Shown here piece after piece: positions 5,252 through 11,215 of a DNA stretch of 11,215 bases. The DNA is taken from assembly GCA_025451425.1 (NCBI GenBank), contig JANWKK010000139.1:1-11215 (forward strand), given 5' to 3'. Source of the stretch: Gemmatimonadaceae bacterium (GTDB taxonomy: Bacteria; Gemmatimonadota; Gemmatimonadetes; Gemmatimonadales; Gemmatimonadaceae). Numbering within the stretch: position 1 is the first letter of the stretch; every line of letters begins with the position of its first letter. The notes beneath the pieces are model-generated. The model was not told the origin of the DNA, did no database searches, and saw nothing but the letters and a program-made list of their open reading frames with translations. Both the position numbers and the translations under genes were made by a program.

Positions 5252-7216
5252 TTGTTTCAGCTCCAGATGGCTAATCCGAATTCGGGTGCGGAAGCGACGC
5301 CGATCGTCGTCGACGGCCGGTTGTATGTGTCGACGGACTACGATGTCGTCACGGCCTTCGATCTGCGAAGCAAGAAGCAGCTGTGGCGGTACGCACCAAC
5401 GATCGACAAAGGGAAACCGTGCTGTGAACCCGTAAACCGCGGTGTCGCGCTGGCCAACGGCACCGTCTACCTCGGCACGCTCGACGCGCGCGTCATCGCG
5501 CTCGACGCAGGCACCGGTTCCGTACGCTGGGAGGCGGTCAACGCTGACGCCGATTCCGGCTACAGCATAACGATGGCCCCAGTCGTCGTCGGCAATCGTG
5601 TGATAGTTGGCACCTCCGGCGGCGAGTTTCCGACGCGCGGAAGCGTAACCGCGTATGACGCGACTACCGGCGCACGGTTATGGCGGTGGTACGCCATCCC
5701 GTCACCTAACGAGGGCGGCTGGTGGGGCAAATGGACGACGACAGCGCCGACCGGAGAGCCGTTAGGCCGCGACATCGCGCAGGAGCGCGCCGATTCCGCC
5801 ACGTACGCCGAGAGCTGGCGGAGTGGCGGAGGACCGGTGTGGGCCCAGCCCGCGTACGACGCCGAGTCCGGGACGCTGTTCGTCACCGTTGGAAATCCGG
5901 CGCCGAGTAACGATGGCCGGCGACGACCAGGCGACAATTTGTACACGGGATCTATCGTAGCGCTCGACATTACGACCGGGGTGATGCGCTGGTACTTCCA
6001 GGCGGTTCCACACGACGTGTGGGACTACGACCTCGCGACACCACCGGTCATCGTCGCAGATGGCAATCGGAAGCTGCTGCTCGTTCCGAGCAAGATGGGT
6101 TGGGTGTACATGCTCGACGCGTCGAACGGCCGCTTGATTCATCGCTCCGAGCCCTTTGTGCCTCAACTGAACCTGTTCACGGTGCCGACGCAGGAAGGAG
6201 TTGCAATTGCGCCTGGTCCGGCAGGCGGCGCTAACTGGCCGCCCTCTGCGTATTCAGCTGCGACCGGTCTCCTGTATGTCCTCGGGACACACTTTGCGTT
6301 CACTTTGTCCCGTGCCGACGCAGAGGCGCAGAAAGGAGAGCTCTGGATCGGCGGGAAACAGATTCCCGTTGCCGCGGAATCGACGTATGGCACCATCAGC
6401 GCAATTCATCCGTCGACGGGCAAGATCGCGTGGCAACGCCGAACGAGCTGGCTCTGGAGTGGCGCGCTCGCAACGGCTGGCGGATTGGTCTTCGTCGGCG
6501 ACAACGACGGCTGGCTGCGCGCATACGACGCAGGAACGGGCCGCACGTTGTGGGAGTTTTTTTGTGGTGCTGGCGTAAACGCGCCGCCGGTGAGCTTCGA
6601 GTTGGATGGAGAGCAGTTCATTGCGGTCGTCGCCGCCGGAAGCCGCTATTCGGAAGTCCGTGGCTCGGCACTCCTGATCTTTGGCCTCGGCGCCGGGCGC
6701 GTCGATCGGCCGATAGTGGTGCAGAGCGCGTCCTCATCGTTAGGCGCAGATCGAGCAGAGCCATGGCCACCCGACAGCGCCACTCGTGCGCGCCCGAACC
6801 TCGCATACTCGACGGCGCAGCGAATGGCGTGGATTGGCGTGGATGCGGACGGCCGCGCAATGAGCTTCAACGCGGCTGCGCGTGGCGGCGAGACGTTCGT
6901 CGTGCCGTTAGGCTGGACGGTGGAAATCCGGTTGCGCAATCGGGACGCGTCTCCGCATTCGGCGCGCATCGTGTCGGCGATGGACACACTGCCAATGTCG
7001 TTGCCGCCCGCGTCCTTTCCGGGAGCGGAGAGTCTGAATGCCGAGGCTGGTCTGGCGTACGGGCGCAGCGAGGTCTTCCGATTCAAGGCTGAGCGCGCGG
7101 GCAAGTTCCTGATCGCGTGCGCGGTGCCCGGCCACGCGGCCGCGGGGATGTACGTGCGACTCGTGGTTCAGCCGGATGTGTCCGTAGCGTCGTGGTTGCC
7201 CCCGGCGCGCCGCTAA
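5252..7216 (+). CDS. PQQ-dependent dehydrogenase fused to a sulfocyanin-like cupredoxin domain (main open part)
   Basis: This is the part open after the TAG at 5195; 5252 is a possible TTG restart, but coding similarity runs on from 5036. Numbering from the ATG at 5036 gives 726 codons. The eight-bladed PQQ propeller shows the adjacent cysteines CCEPVNRGVAL (Cys129-Cys130, the family's vicinal disulfide), SGGEF with Glu197 and VGNPAP with Asn287 as likely metal ligands, repeated LDAxTGxxxW blade motifs, and PHDVWDYD with the catalytic-type Asp330. From about residue 610 a type-1 copper domain follows: His641 (SPHSA), Cys695, His700 and Met705 in IACAVPGHAAAGM, with the sulfocyanin-like opening FVVPLGWTVEIRLRNR. 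All four copper ligands are present. The enzyme would be periplasmic, oxidising an alcohol or sugar and passing electrons internally to copper. Known relatives more often carry a cytochrome c domain in this place. A T7 run lies at 6557-6563. Three octamers encode Leu-Gly. Confidence 0.88.
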   Translation: MFQLQMANPNSGAEATPIVVDGRLYVSTDYDVVTAFDLRSKKQLWRYAPTIDKGKPCCEPVNRGVALANGTVYLGTLDARVIALDAGTGSVRWEAVNADADSGYSITMAPVVVGNRVIVGTSGGEFPTRGSVTAYDATTGARLWRWYAIPSPNEGGWWGKWTTTAPTGEPLGRDIAQERADSATYAESWRSGGGPVWAQPAYDAESGTLFVTVGNPAPSNDGRRRPGDNLYTGSIVALDITTGVMRWYFQAVPHDVWDYDLATPPVIVADGNRKLLLVPSKMGWVYMLDASNGRLIHRSEPFVPQLNLFTVPTQEGVAIAPGPAGGANWPPSAYSAATGLLYVLGTHFAFTLSRADAEAQKGELWIGGKQIPVAAESTYGTISAIHPSTGKIAWQRRTSWLWSGALATAGGLVFVGDNDGWLRAYDAGTGRTLWEFFCGAGVNAPPVSFELDGEQFIAVVAAGSRYSEVRGSALLIFGLGAGRVDRPIVVQSASSSLGADRAEPWPPDSATRARPNLAYSTAQRMAWIGVDADGRAMSFNAAARGGETFVVPLGWTVEIRLRNRDASPHSARIVSAMDTLPMSLPPASFPGAESLNAEAGLAYGRSEVFRFKAERAGKFLIACAVPGHAAAGMYVRLVVQPDVSVASWLPPARR

Positions 7217-7235
7217 CGCCAGCGTGCGTGTGTAC

Positions 7236-7251
7236 CGCCAATCAACTGGCG
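7236..7251. terminator. Weak hairpin between convergent genes
   Basis: CGCCA-ATCAAC-TGGCG forms a 5-bp stem with a 6-base loop in the 25-bp gap and the overlapping CutC stop. No T-tract follows on either strand, so it may be only a weak bidirectional pause or chance. Confidence 0.2.
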
Positions 7252-8012
7252 CCCATAGCGCTCACCGTGCTGACAAAGCTTCGTACTCGCTGCTCGTCCG
7301 TCACCTCCCACGCCGTTTCGTCATCCGGCAACGGCTTGCGCACACGCAGTTGACGTCGCGACGGCATTTCTCCGCTGCGTGTCAGTCGCATAAGTCGCAC
7401 GTGAACCTCTCGCACGCCGGACACCGCCACCAGATCGCGAACGTTCTCCTCGCGCACGCCGCCGCCCGCCATCACCACGACACGCGAACCCGCTTGACGA
7501 ACCAGGTCCGCCAGAACCATCGCGCCTTCCGCTGCTGTCGGCGCGCCACCCGACGTGAGTATACGCTGAACGCCCGCGTCGGCAAGCGAGGCCAATGACT
7601 CCGCCAAGCTCGGTGTGAGATCGAACGCGCGATGGAACGTCACCGGGAGGCCGTCTGCGGCGTCGACGAGGAGCTTCACGAGCGACAGATCGACCGTGCC
7701 GTCGCGACGAAGGCCGCCGATCACCACCCCGTTGGCGCCAAGCTCGCGGGCGACGACGACGTCCCGTCGCATCACGTCGCGTTCTGCGTCGGTGTAGACG
7801 AAGCCGCCGCCGCGCGGACGAATCATCGCGAAGACCGGGATCGACACGGCCGCCTTGCACGCTGCGATCATACCGGCGCTCGGCGTCGTCCCGCCATCGA
7901 AGAGCGAATCGCACAACTCCAATCGCCGAGCACCGCCGCGCTCCGCCGCGAGCGACGACGCGACGGAGTCGACACAGGCCTCGACGAGGACGGGTGGGCC
8001 GTTAGGCGGCAC
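7242..8012 (-). CDS. cutC: CutC-family protein (copper homeostasis)
   Basis: The protein has 256 residues from a GTG at 8010-8012; an in-frame TGA six bases upstream of that GTG limits any earlier start. The family pattern is clear: [20 protein letters not shown] near the N-terminus, [75 protein letters not shown] and [13 protein letters not shown]. These strands follow the CutC TIM barrel along its full length. CutC was named for copper tolerance in Escherichia coli, although its direct role in copper handling has been questioned. It is a cytosolic protein. The 5' end overlaps the stop of the upstream membrane-protein gene by 11 bp, so the two are probably co-transcribed. It converges on the PQQ-copper enzyme with a 25-bp gap. 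The octamer at 8000-8007 is read here as Pro-Asn. Confidence 0.93.
   Translation of the reverse strand: MPPNGPPVLVEACVDSVASSLAAERGGARRLELCDSLFDGGTTPSAGMIAACKAAVSIPVFAMIRPRGGGFVYTDAERDVMRRDVVVARELGANGVVIGGLRRDGTVDLSLVKLLVDAADGLPVTFHRAFDLTPSLAESLASLADAGVQRILTSGGAPTAAEGAMVLADLVRQAGSRVVVMAGGGVREENVRDLVAVSGVREVHVRLMRLTRSGEMPSRRQLRVRKPLPDDETAWEVTDEQRVRSFVSTVSAMGAS
8000..8007 (+). repeat. CGTTAGGC octamer at the membrane-protein stop
   Basis: On the minus strand GCC-TAA ends the membrane protein (stop 8002-8004). The same bases are read one frame over as Pro-Asn within the first residues of CutC. Confidence 0.75.
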
Positions 8013-8784
8013 GCGTCATCATTGGTGCCGTTCGGCGGGGGAGGCTCGCGAGCCAAGGAGTGCCGCGATACGAGTCAGCCACCACCCAAGCGACGGCCGT
8101 CAGCACCCACGAGCTCACGAACTCCGTCCATTGTGAAGCGGTGGGACCTGCGATCACGGTCGGAACCCAGACGATCAAGGTGAAGAGGCCAATCTCCCAC
8201 GCGGATAGAGTGGCCGCCAACCGTGCAAGAACTCCAGTGAGTACCGCCACGCCGGCCGCGATGAACGCGCCGCCCGTGAAGTACGCCCAGAACACGTGTC
8301 CGGGCAGCCAACTAGGAATCAAGGGAACCGTGTCTTTGAGATTCGTGAAATGGGCTACGCCGAAGGGAATCAAGGCTAGCCCGTAGAAAATCCGCGCGAT
8401 GCGCAGATGCTTATCGCCGCCATCTGCGAACGACGTGTACAAAACCCAGGCGGCCGCCACCATGGCCGCGGTGTCGCCGATGCCCCACCAGGTATCCACC
8501 GACGTGGGAGCGAAAAAGATGTGAGATACTCTGAAGAGCACCAACCAAATCAGGAGGAACCCGAGCAGCACGCGAGATGCAACGACGGCTGTGCGCTGCC
8601 AGAGCAATCCTATTCCGGTCAGCAGGGAGATCACCGCGCAGAGATAGGCCAGCGCCATACCCGCGGGCAAAGCGTTAGGTACTCCGCTCCACGTCGGCGT
8701 GAAATTGCCTGTGATCAGGCCGAGGATTCCGAGCCCGATCATGGTCGCCGCGAAGATTGCGTGACCCCAGCTCGCGATACGCAT
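8002..8784 (-). CDS. Seven-helix membrane protein with an internal DoxX-like duplication
   Basis: The start is the ATG at 8782-8784, supported by GGAG (8792-8795) 7 bp upstream; the frame also opens at a TTG at 8802, which overlaps the previous gene. The 260-residue product is strongly hydrophobic, with about seven membrane spans. It appears to be two related halves: [20 protein letters not shown] ... [17 protein letters not shown] and [17 protein letters not shown] ... [20 protein letters not shown], each a short helix pair followed by a small-residue helix ending in a TG motif. This pattern recalls DoxX/DUF-type inner-membrane proteins. It ends with a soluble Arg-rich tail. The function is unknown; no catalytic motif or cofactor ligand set is evident. 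It sits between a methyltransferase (14 bp upstream) and CutC (overlapping). Confidence 0.82.
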   Translation of the reverse strand: MRIASWGHAIFAATMIGLGILGLITGNFTPTWSGVPNALPAGMALAYLCAVISLLTGIGLLWQRTAVVASRVLLGFLLIWLVLFRVSHIFFAPTSVDTWWGIGDTAAMVAAAWVLYTSFADGGDKHLRIARIFYGLALIPFGVAHFTNLKDTVPLIPSWLPGHVFWAYFTGGAFIAAGVAVLTGVLARLAATLSAWEIGLFTLIVWVPTVIAGPTASQWTEFVSSWVLTAVAWVVADSYRGTPWLASLPRRTAPMMTRAA

Positions 8785-8798
8785 TGCCGGTCTCCGGA

Positions 8799-9653
8799 TC
8801 AAGTAGTCGCTACCAGCAGCTCCTCTGAATTGTTCGGCGGTCGAAGGCCATCTGTTCTTCCTGCGAAGTAGCGTTCGGCAAGCGTGGACGCCGATACATG
8901 CTGAACTTCTCGAAACCCGGCCTCTCTCGCGAGTGCCAGCATCTCTTCCGGCGTGAAAAAGCTGATGAACGGTATGCCGTTTGCGCGCGCTCCCGCCATC
9001 GCTCGCTCGATCCCGGGACGTACCTCAAGGTCCGTCATTTCGATCGGAAGCATGAACGACATCGCGAGCGTCGAACCCGAAGCAAGCGCCGCGATCTGAC
9101 GCAGCGTCGCCGCGATCGCTTCCCTGGTGAGATACATGCTGACACCGGTGGACGCGACAACCGCCGGTCGCTCGGCGTCGAAGCCCGACGCGACCAATCG
9201 CTCCCACCAAGCGTCGCCAGCCTCGAAGTCGACTGGCACAAACCGTAAGAACGAGGGAACGCCGAGGCCGAGGTCGAGGAGACGCTGTCGTTTCCATGCC
9301 TGCGGGCCAGGGCGATCGACTTCGAACACGACAAGACGCGAAGCAAGCTCCGGCCGTCGCTGAGCGAAGGTGTCGAGTCCCGCGCCCAGGATGACGTACT
9401 GCCTAACGCCGAGCGCGGCTTGTTCGGCGACGAGATCTTCGATGAACCGGGCGCGGGCGACGATGGAGGCGCGAAAGGGCCGCGTGAACGAGCTCATATC
9501 GGGCCGCGTGCGCCAGCCGTCGTCGGGAGATACCAGTCGCAGACCGACTTCGTCTTCGATCACGTGCGGCGGCGAATCGACTTCGACGTGAAGCGCGCGC
9601 CACAAGGCGACTCGCACCGCCGTGTCGTCTGGTATCACCGGTTGTTCATGCAT
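8799..9653 (-). CDS. SAM-dependent methyltransferase, TIGR00027/LCM (PPM1-like) family, second copy
   Basis: The protein has 284 residues from an ATG at 9651-9653, with a GAAGGG-type ribosome binding site a few bases upstream. Motif I is [14 protein letters not shown] (about residues 86-99), motif II is [17 protein letters not shown] (109-124), and the family signature TGVSMYLT is at 169-176. A characteristic late [19 protein letters not shown] segment precedes the C-terminus. The N-terminal 60 residues differ from the other copy at 3991-4833, so they are distant paralogs rather than a recent duplication. It is cytosolic with unknown substrate. It lies 29 bp downstream of the GNAT gene and 14 bp upstream of the membrane protein, consistent with an operon. 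One octamer copy (9401-9408) is read on this strand as Val-Arg with a rare AGG codon. Confidence 0.9.
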   Translation of the reverse strand: MHEQPVIPDDTAVRVALWRALHVEVDSPPHVIEDEVGLRLVSPDDGWRTRPDMSSFTRPFRASIVARARFIEDLVAEQAALGVRQYVILGAGLDTFAQRRPELASRLVVFEVDRPGPQAWKRQRLLDLGLGVPSFLRFVPVDFEAGDAWWERLVASGFDAERPAVVASTGVSMYLTREAIAATLRQIAALASGSTLAMSFMLPIEMTDLEVRPGIERAMAGARANGIPFISFFTPEEMLALAREAGFREVQHVSASTLAERYFAGRTDGLRPPNNSEELLVATT

Positions 9654-9682
9654 GCATCCCTTCCAACAGGTCCTGGGCCGCT

Positions 9683-10255
9683 TCAGCGTTCGTTAGGCGC
9701 CGCGACGCGTTTCGACATGAAGATGTCCGGTTTGCCGGGTCCATTTGCGTCAGGCATGATCCCCGTCACCACGAATCCGAGACGTTGATAGAACAAGAAT
9801 GGATGCCGATGACCTAAGTCCCGCAAGTCACACAGGTGCTCGAGCACGTCGGGATAGAGTTCGATCCCGCCAACCGACGTCATGAGTGTGTCGTCGTCCG
9901 TGCCAAGTGTGAGCGTGCACGCGCCGCGTCGTCGGACTTCGCACTCGATTGCTTCAACGAGAGCGCGACCGATGCCACGCTCGCGACACCCACGCTGAAC
10001 AACGACGGGATGCAGCTCCCACACGTGGCCCTGATATTCTGGCAACGCGCCAGCCCAACCCACGAGTCTCTCGCGCTCGATCGCGGCGCGAGCGAATCCG
10101 TCCCGCAGAATACGCTCGACCTCCTCGCGTGCAGCGCGCCGATCGCGCCACCCGCTCGGCGTCTCGAATTCCGACACCAGCAACGCGGCGGCCGTATCCT
10201 GCAGCGCTGGCGACAACGTGGCAAGATCGGCGATCTTCATCGCATCCCAGAGCAT
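9683..10255 (-). CDS. GNAT-family N-acetyltransferase, AAC(6')-like subgroup
   Basis: The protein has 190 residues. The acetyl-CoA loop is RERGIGRALV (about residues 91-100), after the strand GHVWELHPVVV. The downstream LTLGTDDDTLMTSVGGIELY, HPFLFYQRLGFVVTGIMPDA and GKPDIFMSKRV segments match a GNAT subgroup often annotated as aminoglycoside 6'-N-acetyltransferase-like in soil bacteria. Whether it acts on aminoglycosides cannot be judged from sequence; another amine substrate is equally possible. The start is either the ATG at 10253-10255 or the ATG at 10238-10240 (MKIADL), which has a GGGA element 5 bp upstream and fits relatives better. The protein is cytosolic. It lies 5 bp downstream of the small membrane-protein gene, and octamers flank both of its ends (9691-9698 and 10259-10266). 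Confidence 0.88.
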   Translation of the reverse strand: MLWDAMKIADLATLSPALQDTAAALLVSEFETPSGWRDRRAAREEVERILRDGFARAAIERERLVGWAGALPEYQGHVWELHPVVVQRGCRERGIGRALVEAIECEVRRRGACTLTLGTDDDTLMTSVGGIELYPDVLEHLCDLRDLGHRHPFLFYQRLGFVVTGIMPDANGPGKPDIFMSKRVAAPNER

Positions 10256-10258
10256 AAC

Positions 10259-10266
10259 GCCTAACG
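10259..10266 (-). repeat. CGTTAGGC octamer at the small membrane-protein stop
   Basis: On the minus strand CGT-TAG supplies the stop of the small membrane protein (10261-10263), and the trailing GGCGTT leads into the first possible GNAT start. This is one of only two exact copies in the minus orientation. Confidence 0.75.
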
Positions 10267-10494
10267 ATCAGTGCGACTTCGGCGCTCCGTGGCGCGCCCG
10301 GCCAAGTCGCGGCGCGCGGAGCGCCCGAGAGAGGCACCTGCGGCGACCAGCACGCCGCCAGTGAGCGTGCCCAGCGCGAGGACCAGCACGCGGCTAGTCG
10401 GCGGCGGCGTCACCCAGACGCGGAGTACCCACGCGATGAGGCCGAACCAGATGGCGATACCGGCGCCGACAAGCAGAGTGGCGAAGCGACGCAC
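10261..10494 (-). CDS. Small two-helix membrane protein, unknown function
   Basis: The protein has 77 residues from a GTG at 10492-10494, directly after the TAA of the upstream zinc-ribbon gene. A strong ribosome binding site GGAGG (10503-10507) lies 8 bp upstream, inside the end of that gene, and decides the start. Two hydrophobic segments are visible: ATLLVGAGIAIWFGLIAWVL (about 5-24) and VLVLALGTLTGGVLVAAGAS (about 37-56). A basic tail rich in Arg follows, which predicts a cytoplasmic C-terminus. I do not recognise a family. The abutting arrangement with the zinc-ribbon gene suggests co-translation. Confidence 0.75.
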   Translation of the reverse strand: MRRFATLLVGAGIAIWFGLIAWVLRVWVTPPPTSRVLVLALGTLTGGVLVAAGASLGRSARRDLAGRATERRSRTDR

Positions 10495-10752
10495 TTACGA
10501 ACCCTCCAGCGGTCGCGCGGGTGTGAGCAGGCGATACCAAGCCCGATGCGCCGACGCCTTGAGACACGCCGGGCACATGGTCCACGCGAATTGTGCCTCA
10601 CAATGCGGACAGTGCGCCTGCGTCGCGAACGTATCGAATGAACCACCACAGCCATCGGGCGAGCACGTCCACTGCATTCCGACAGATGGCGAGAAGCCGC
10701 ACTCCGGACACGCGATGTCCGACCGGCGCTGTCCTAACACAGACGAAATCAC
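10495..10752 (-). CDS. Cys-rich double zinc-ribbon protein
   Basis: The frame opens at a GTG at 10764, but GGAGG at 10758-10762 sits 5 bp before an internal GTG at 10750-10752, which I take as the start, giving 85 residues. Eight cysteines fall in four pairs: CPEC (15-18), C-x4-C (30-35), CPHC (48-51) and CPAC (60-63), enough for two zinc ribbons. The tail SAHRAWYRLL is short and basic. Such small ribbons often mediate protein or nucleic-acid contacts; no enzyme activity is suggested. It has no membrane segment of its own, but its immediate downstream partner is a two-helix membrane protein. It lies just downstream of the FtsX-like permease gene, separated by an intergenic CGTTAGGC octamer. 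Confidence 0.78.
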   Translation of the reverse strand: MISSVLGQRRSDIACPECGFSPSVGMQWTCSPDGCGGSFDTFATQAHCPHCEAQFAWTMCPACLKASAHRAWYRLLTPARPLEGS

Positions 10753-10777
10753 CAGAACCTCCACAACGGCCGGGCCG

Positions 10778-10785
10778 CGTTAGGC
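10778..10785 (+). repeat. CGTTAGGC octamer upstream of the zinc-ribbon gene
   Basis: This exact copy lies in the gap between the permease stop (10822) and the zinc-ribbon start, outside any coding frame I support. Confidence 0.7.
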
Positions 10786-10821
10786 GGCGCCAGCTAACCC
10801 GAGAACGCTTCGCCGTGACCC

Positions 10822-11215
10822 CTACTGCGACTGTAGCGCGTTCGCCGGATTCAGCCGAGCTGCGCGAGCCGCCGGAATCGTGGTTGCCAGGAACGTGATC
10901 CCCGCGATCAGCAGCGTGGCAATTGTCAAAATCAAAGGATCCGACGCCCGGATCGCGTACACGCGATTGGAAATCACCTGGCCGGAGAAATAGGCGAGTC
11001 CCAGACCGATCGCCGCACCGATAATACCGAGCGTCGCGCCTTGTCTCATGACCAGCAAGAACACCGAACGCGGTGACGCACCGAGGGCGAGCCGCGTGGC
11101 CATTTCGTCACGCCGCAGTGAGCCGGCGTAGGACACCACGCCGTAGATTCCGACCGCCGCGAGCACGATCGCGATGCCTCCGAAAACGAGCATCAGCGTC
11201 ATCCCGAGCTCTTGG
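10822..11215 (-). CDS. FtsX-like ABC permease (MacB/ADOP type), C-terminal part only
   Basis: About 130 residues are visible; the frame runs open through the right edge (QELGMTLMLV), so the N-terminus is outside. The segment has the hallmark C-terminal FtsX layout: a membrane helix MLVFGGIAIVLAAVGIYGVV, the coupling stretch RRDEMATRLALGASPRSVF with its LGAS turn, a second helix beginning GATLGIIGAAIGLGLAY, and a third helix LILTIATLLIAGITFLATTI running into IPAARAARLNPANALQSQ. This is the typical end of MacB-like permeases and of the acidobacterial duplicated orphan permeases (ADOP). The role would be mechanotransmission or export driven by a partner ATPase that is not in this window. It is the first gene of the right-hand minus-strand run. 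Confidence 0.9.
   Translation of the reverse strand, partial: QELGMTLMLVFGGIAIVLAAVGIYGVVSYAGSLRRDEMATRLALGASPRSVFLLVMRQGATLGIIGAAIGLGLAYFSGQVISNRVYAIRASDPLILTIATLLIAGITFLATTIPAARAARLNPANALQSQ

Larger units (their letters stand above)
185..10785. repeat. Dispersed octamer CGTTAGGC, 11 exact copies
   Basis: Exact copies on the plus strand start at 185, 3633, 3989, 5760, 6738, 6906, 8000, 9691 and 10778; on the minus strand they occupy 9401-9408 and 10259-10266. CGTTAGG with T or G last occurs on the plus strand at 1565, 4846 and 8673, and on the minus strand at 3721-3728 and 5704-5711. In genes it is read as Leu-Gly (TTA GGC), Pro-Asn (CCT AAC) or Val-Arg (GTT AGG). At gene ends it supplies stop codons. 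Confidence 0.8.

Noticed and set aside
6557..6563. T7 run as a frameshift site in the PQQ gene
   Set aside because: The frame is unbroken on both sides (LWEFFCGAGVNAPP), so no shift is needed.
8407..8871. Plus-strand open frame across the membrane-protein gene
   Set aside because: It is charged and low in complexity, and spans two well-supported minus-strand genes.
185..10785. Telomere-like TTAGGC repeats
   Set aside because: Copies are single and dispersed, never in tandem, so the resemblance to the nematode repeat is chance.
1..11215. Integron cassette array, because GTTAGGC and GCCTAAC match the attC core forms GTTRRRY and RYYYAAC
   Set aside because: Copies are not paired at attC spacing around a hairpin, many lie inside conserved coding cores, genes run on both strands, and no integrase is present. 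The closest pair (10733-10738 and 10779-10785) has no internal stem and overlaps a coding start.

Overview
The window is GC-rich bacterial DNA, with dense gene packing on both strands. Several features fit a soil member of the Gemmatimonadota or a neighbouring phylum: a secreted amidohydrolase, a lipoprotein with a carboxypeptidase-regulatory-like domain, a PQQ enzyme fused to a sulfocyanin-like copper domain, and an FtsX permease of MacB/ADOP type. This assignment rests on family content and composition only. No RNA genes, insertion sequences, CRISPR arrays or integrase genes were seen.

Layout. Left block, minus strand (1-2416), read right to left: a lipoprotein (1580-2416), a Nudix hydrolase with an extra C-terminal domain (864-1538), an unrecognised protein (302-829), and a VOC/glyoxalase protein cut by the window edge (1-305). 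The last two overlap as ATGA. A 126-bp divergent intergenic region holds a candidate promoter with a 17-bp inverted repeat over its -10 box, and leads into a secreted amidohydrolase on the plus strand (2543-3994). That gene converges on, and overlaps by 4 bp, a minus-strand TIGR00027/LCM-type methyltransferase (3991-4833). Next is a plus-strand periplasmic PQQ dehydrogenase-cupredoxin fusion (5036-7216), broken by one in-frame TAG at 5195.

Right block, minus strand (7242-11215), again read right to left: the end of an FtsX-like permease, a Cys-rich zinc-ribbon protein, a small two-helix membrane protein, an AAC(6')-like GNAT acetyltransferase, a second TIGR00027/LCM-type methyltransferase, a seven-helix membrane protein and CutC. 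Most gaps are below 60 bp, so this may be one transcription unit, but the products do not form an obvious pathway.

The most unusual property is not a gene. The octamer CGTTAGGC occurs 11 times exactly, and CGTTAGG 16 times, mostly in one orientation, both inside genes and at gene junctions. By my hand estimate chance predicts well under one octamer. At several junctions it supplies the stop codons. It looks like a lineage-specific highly iterated or polar DNA motif.
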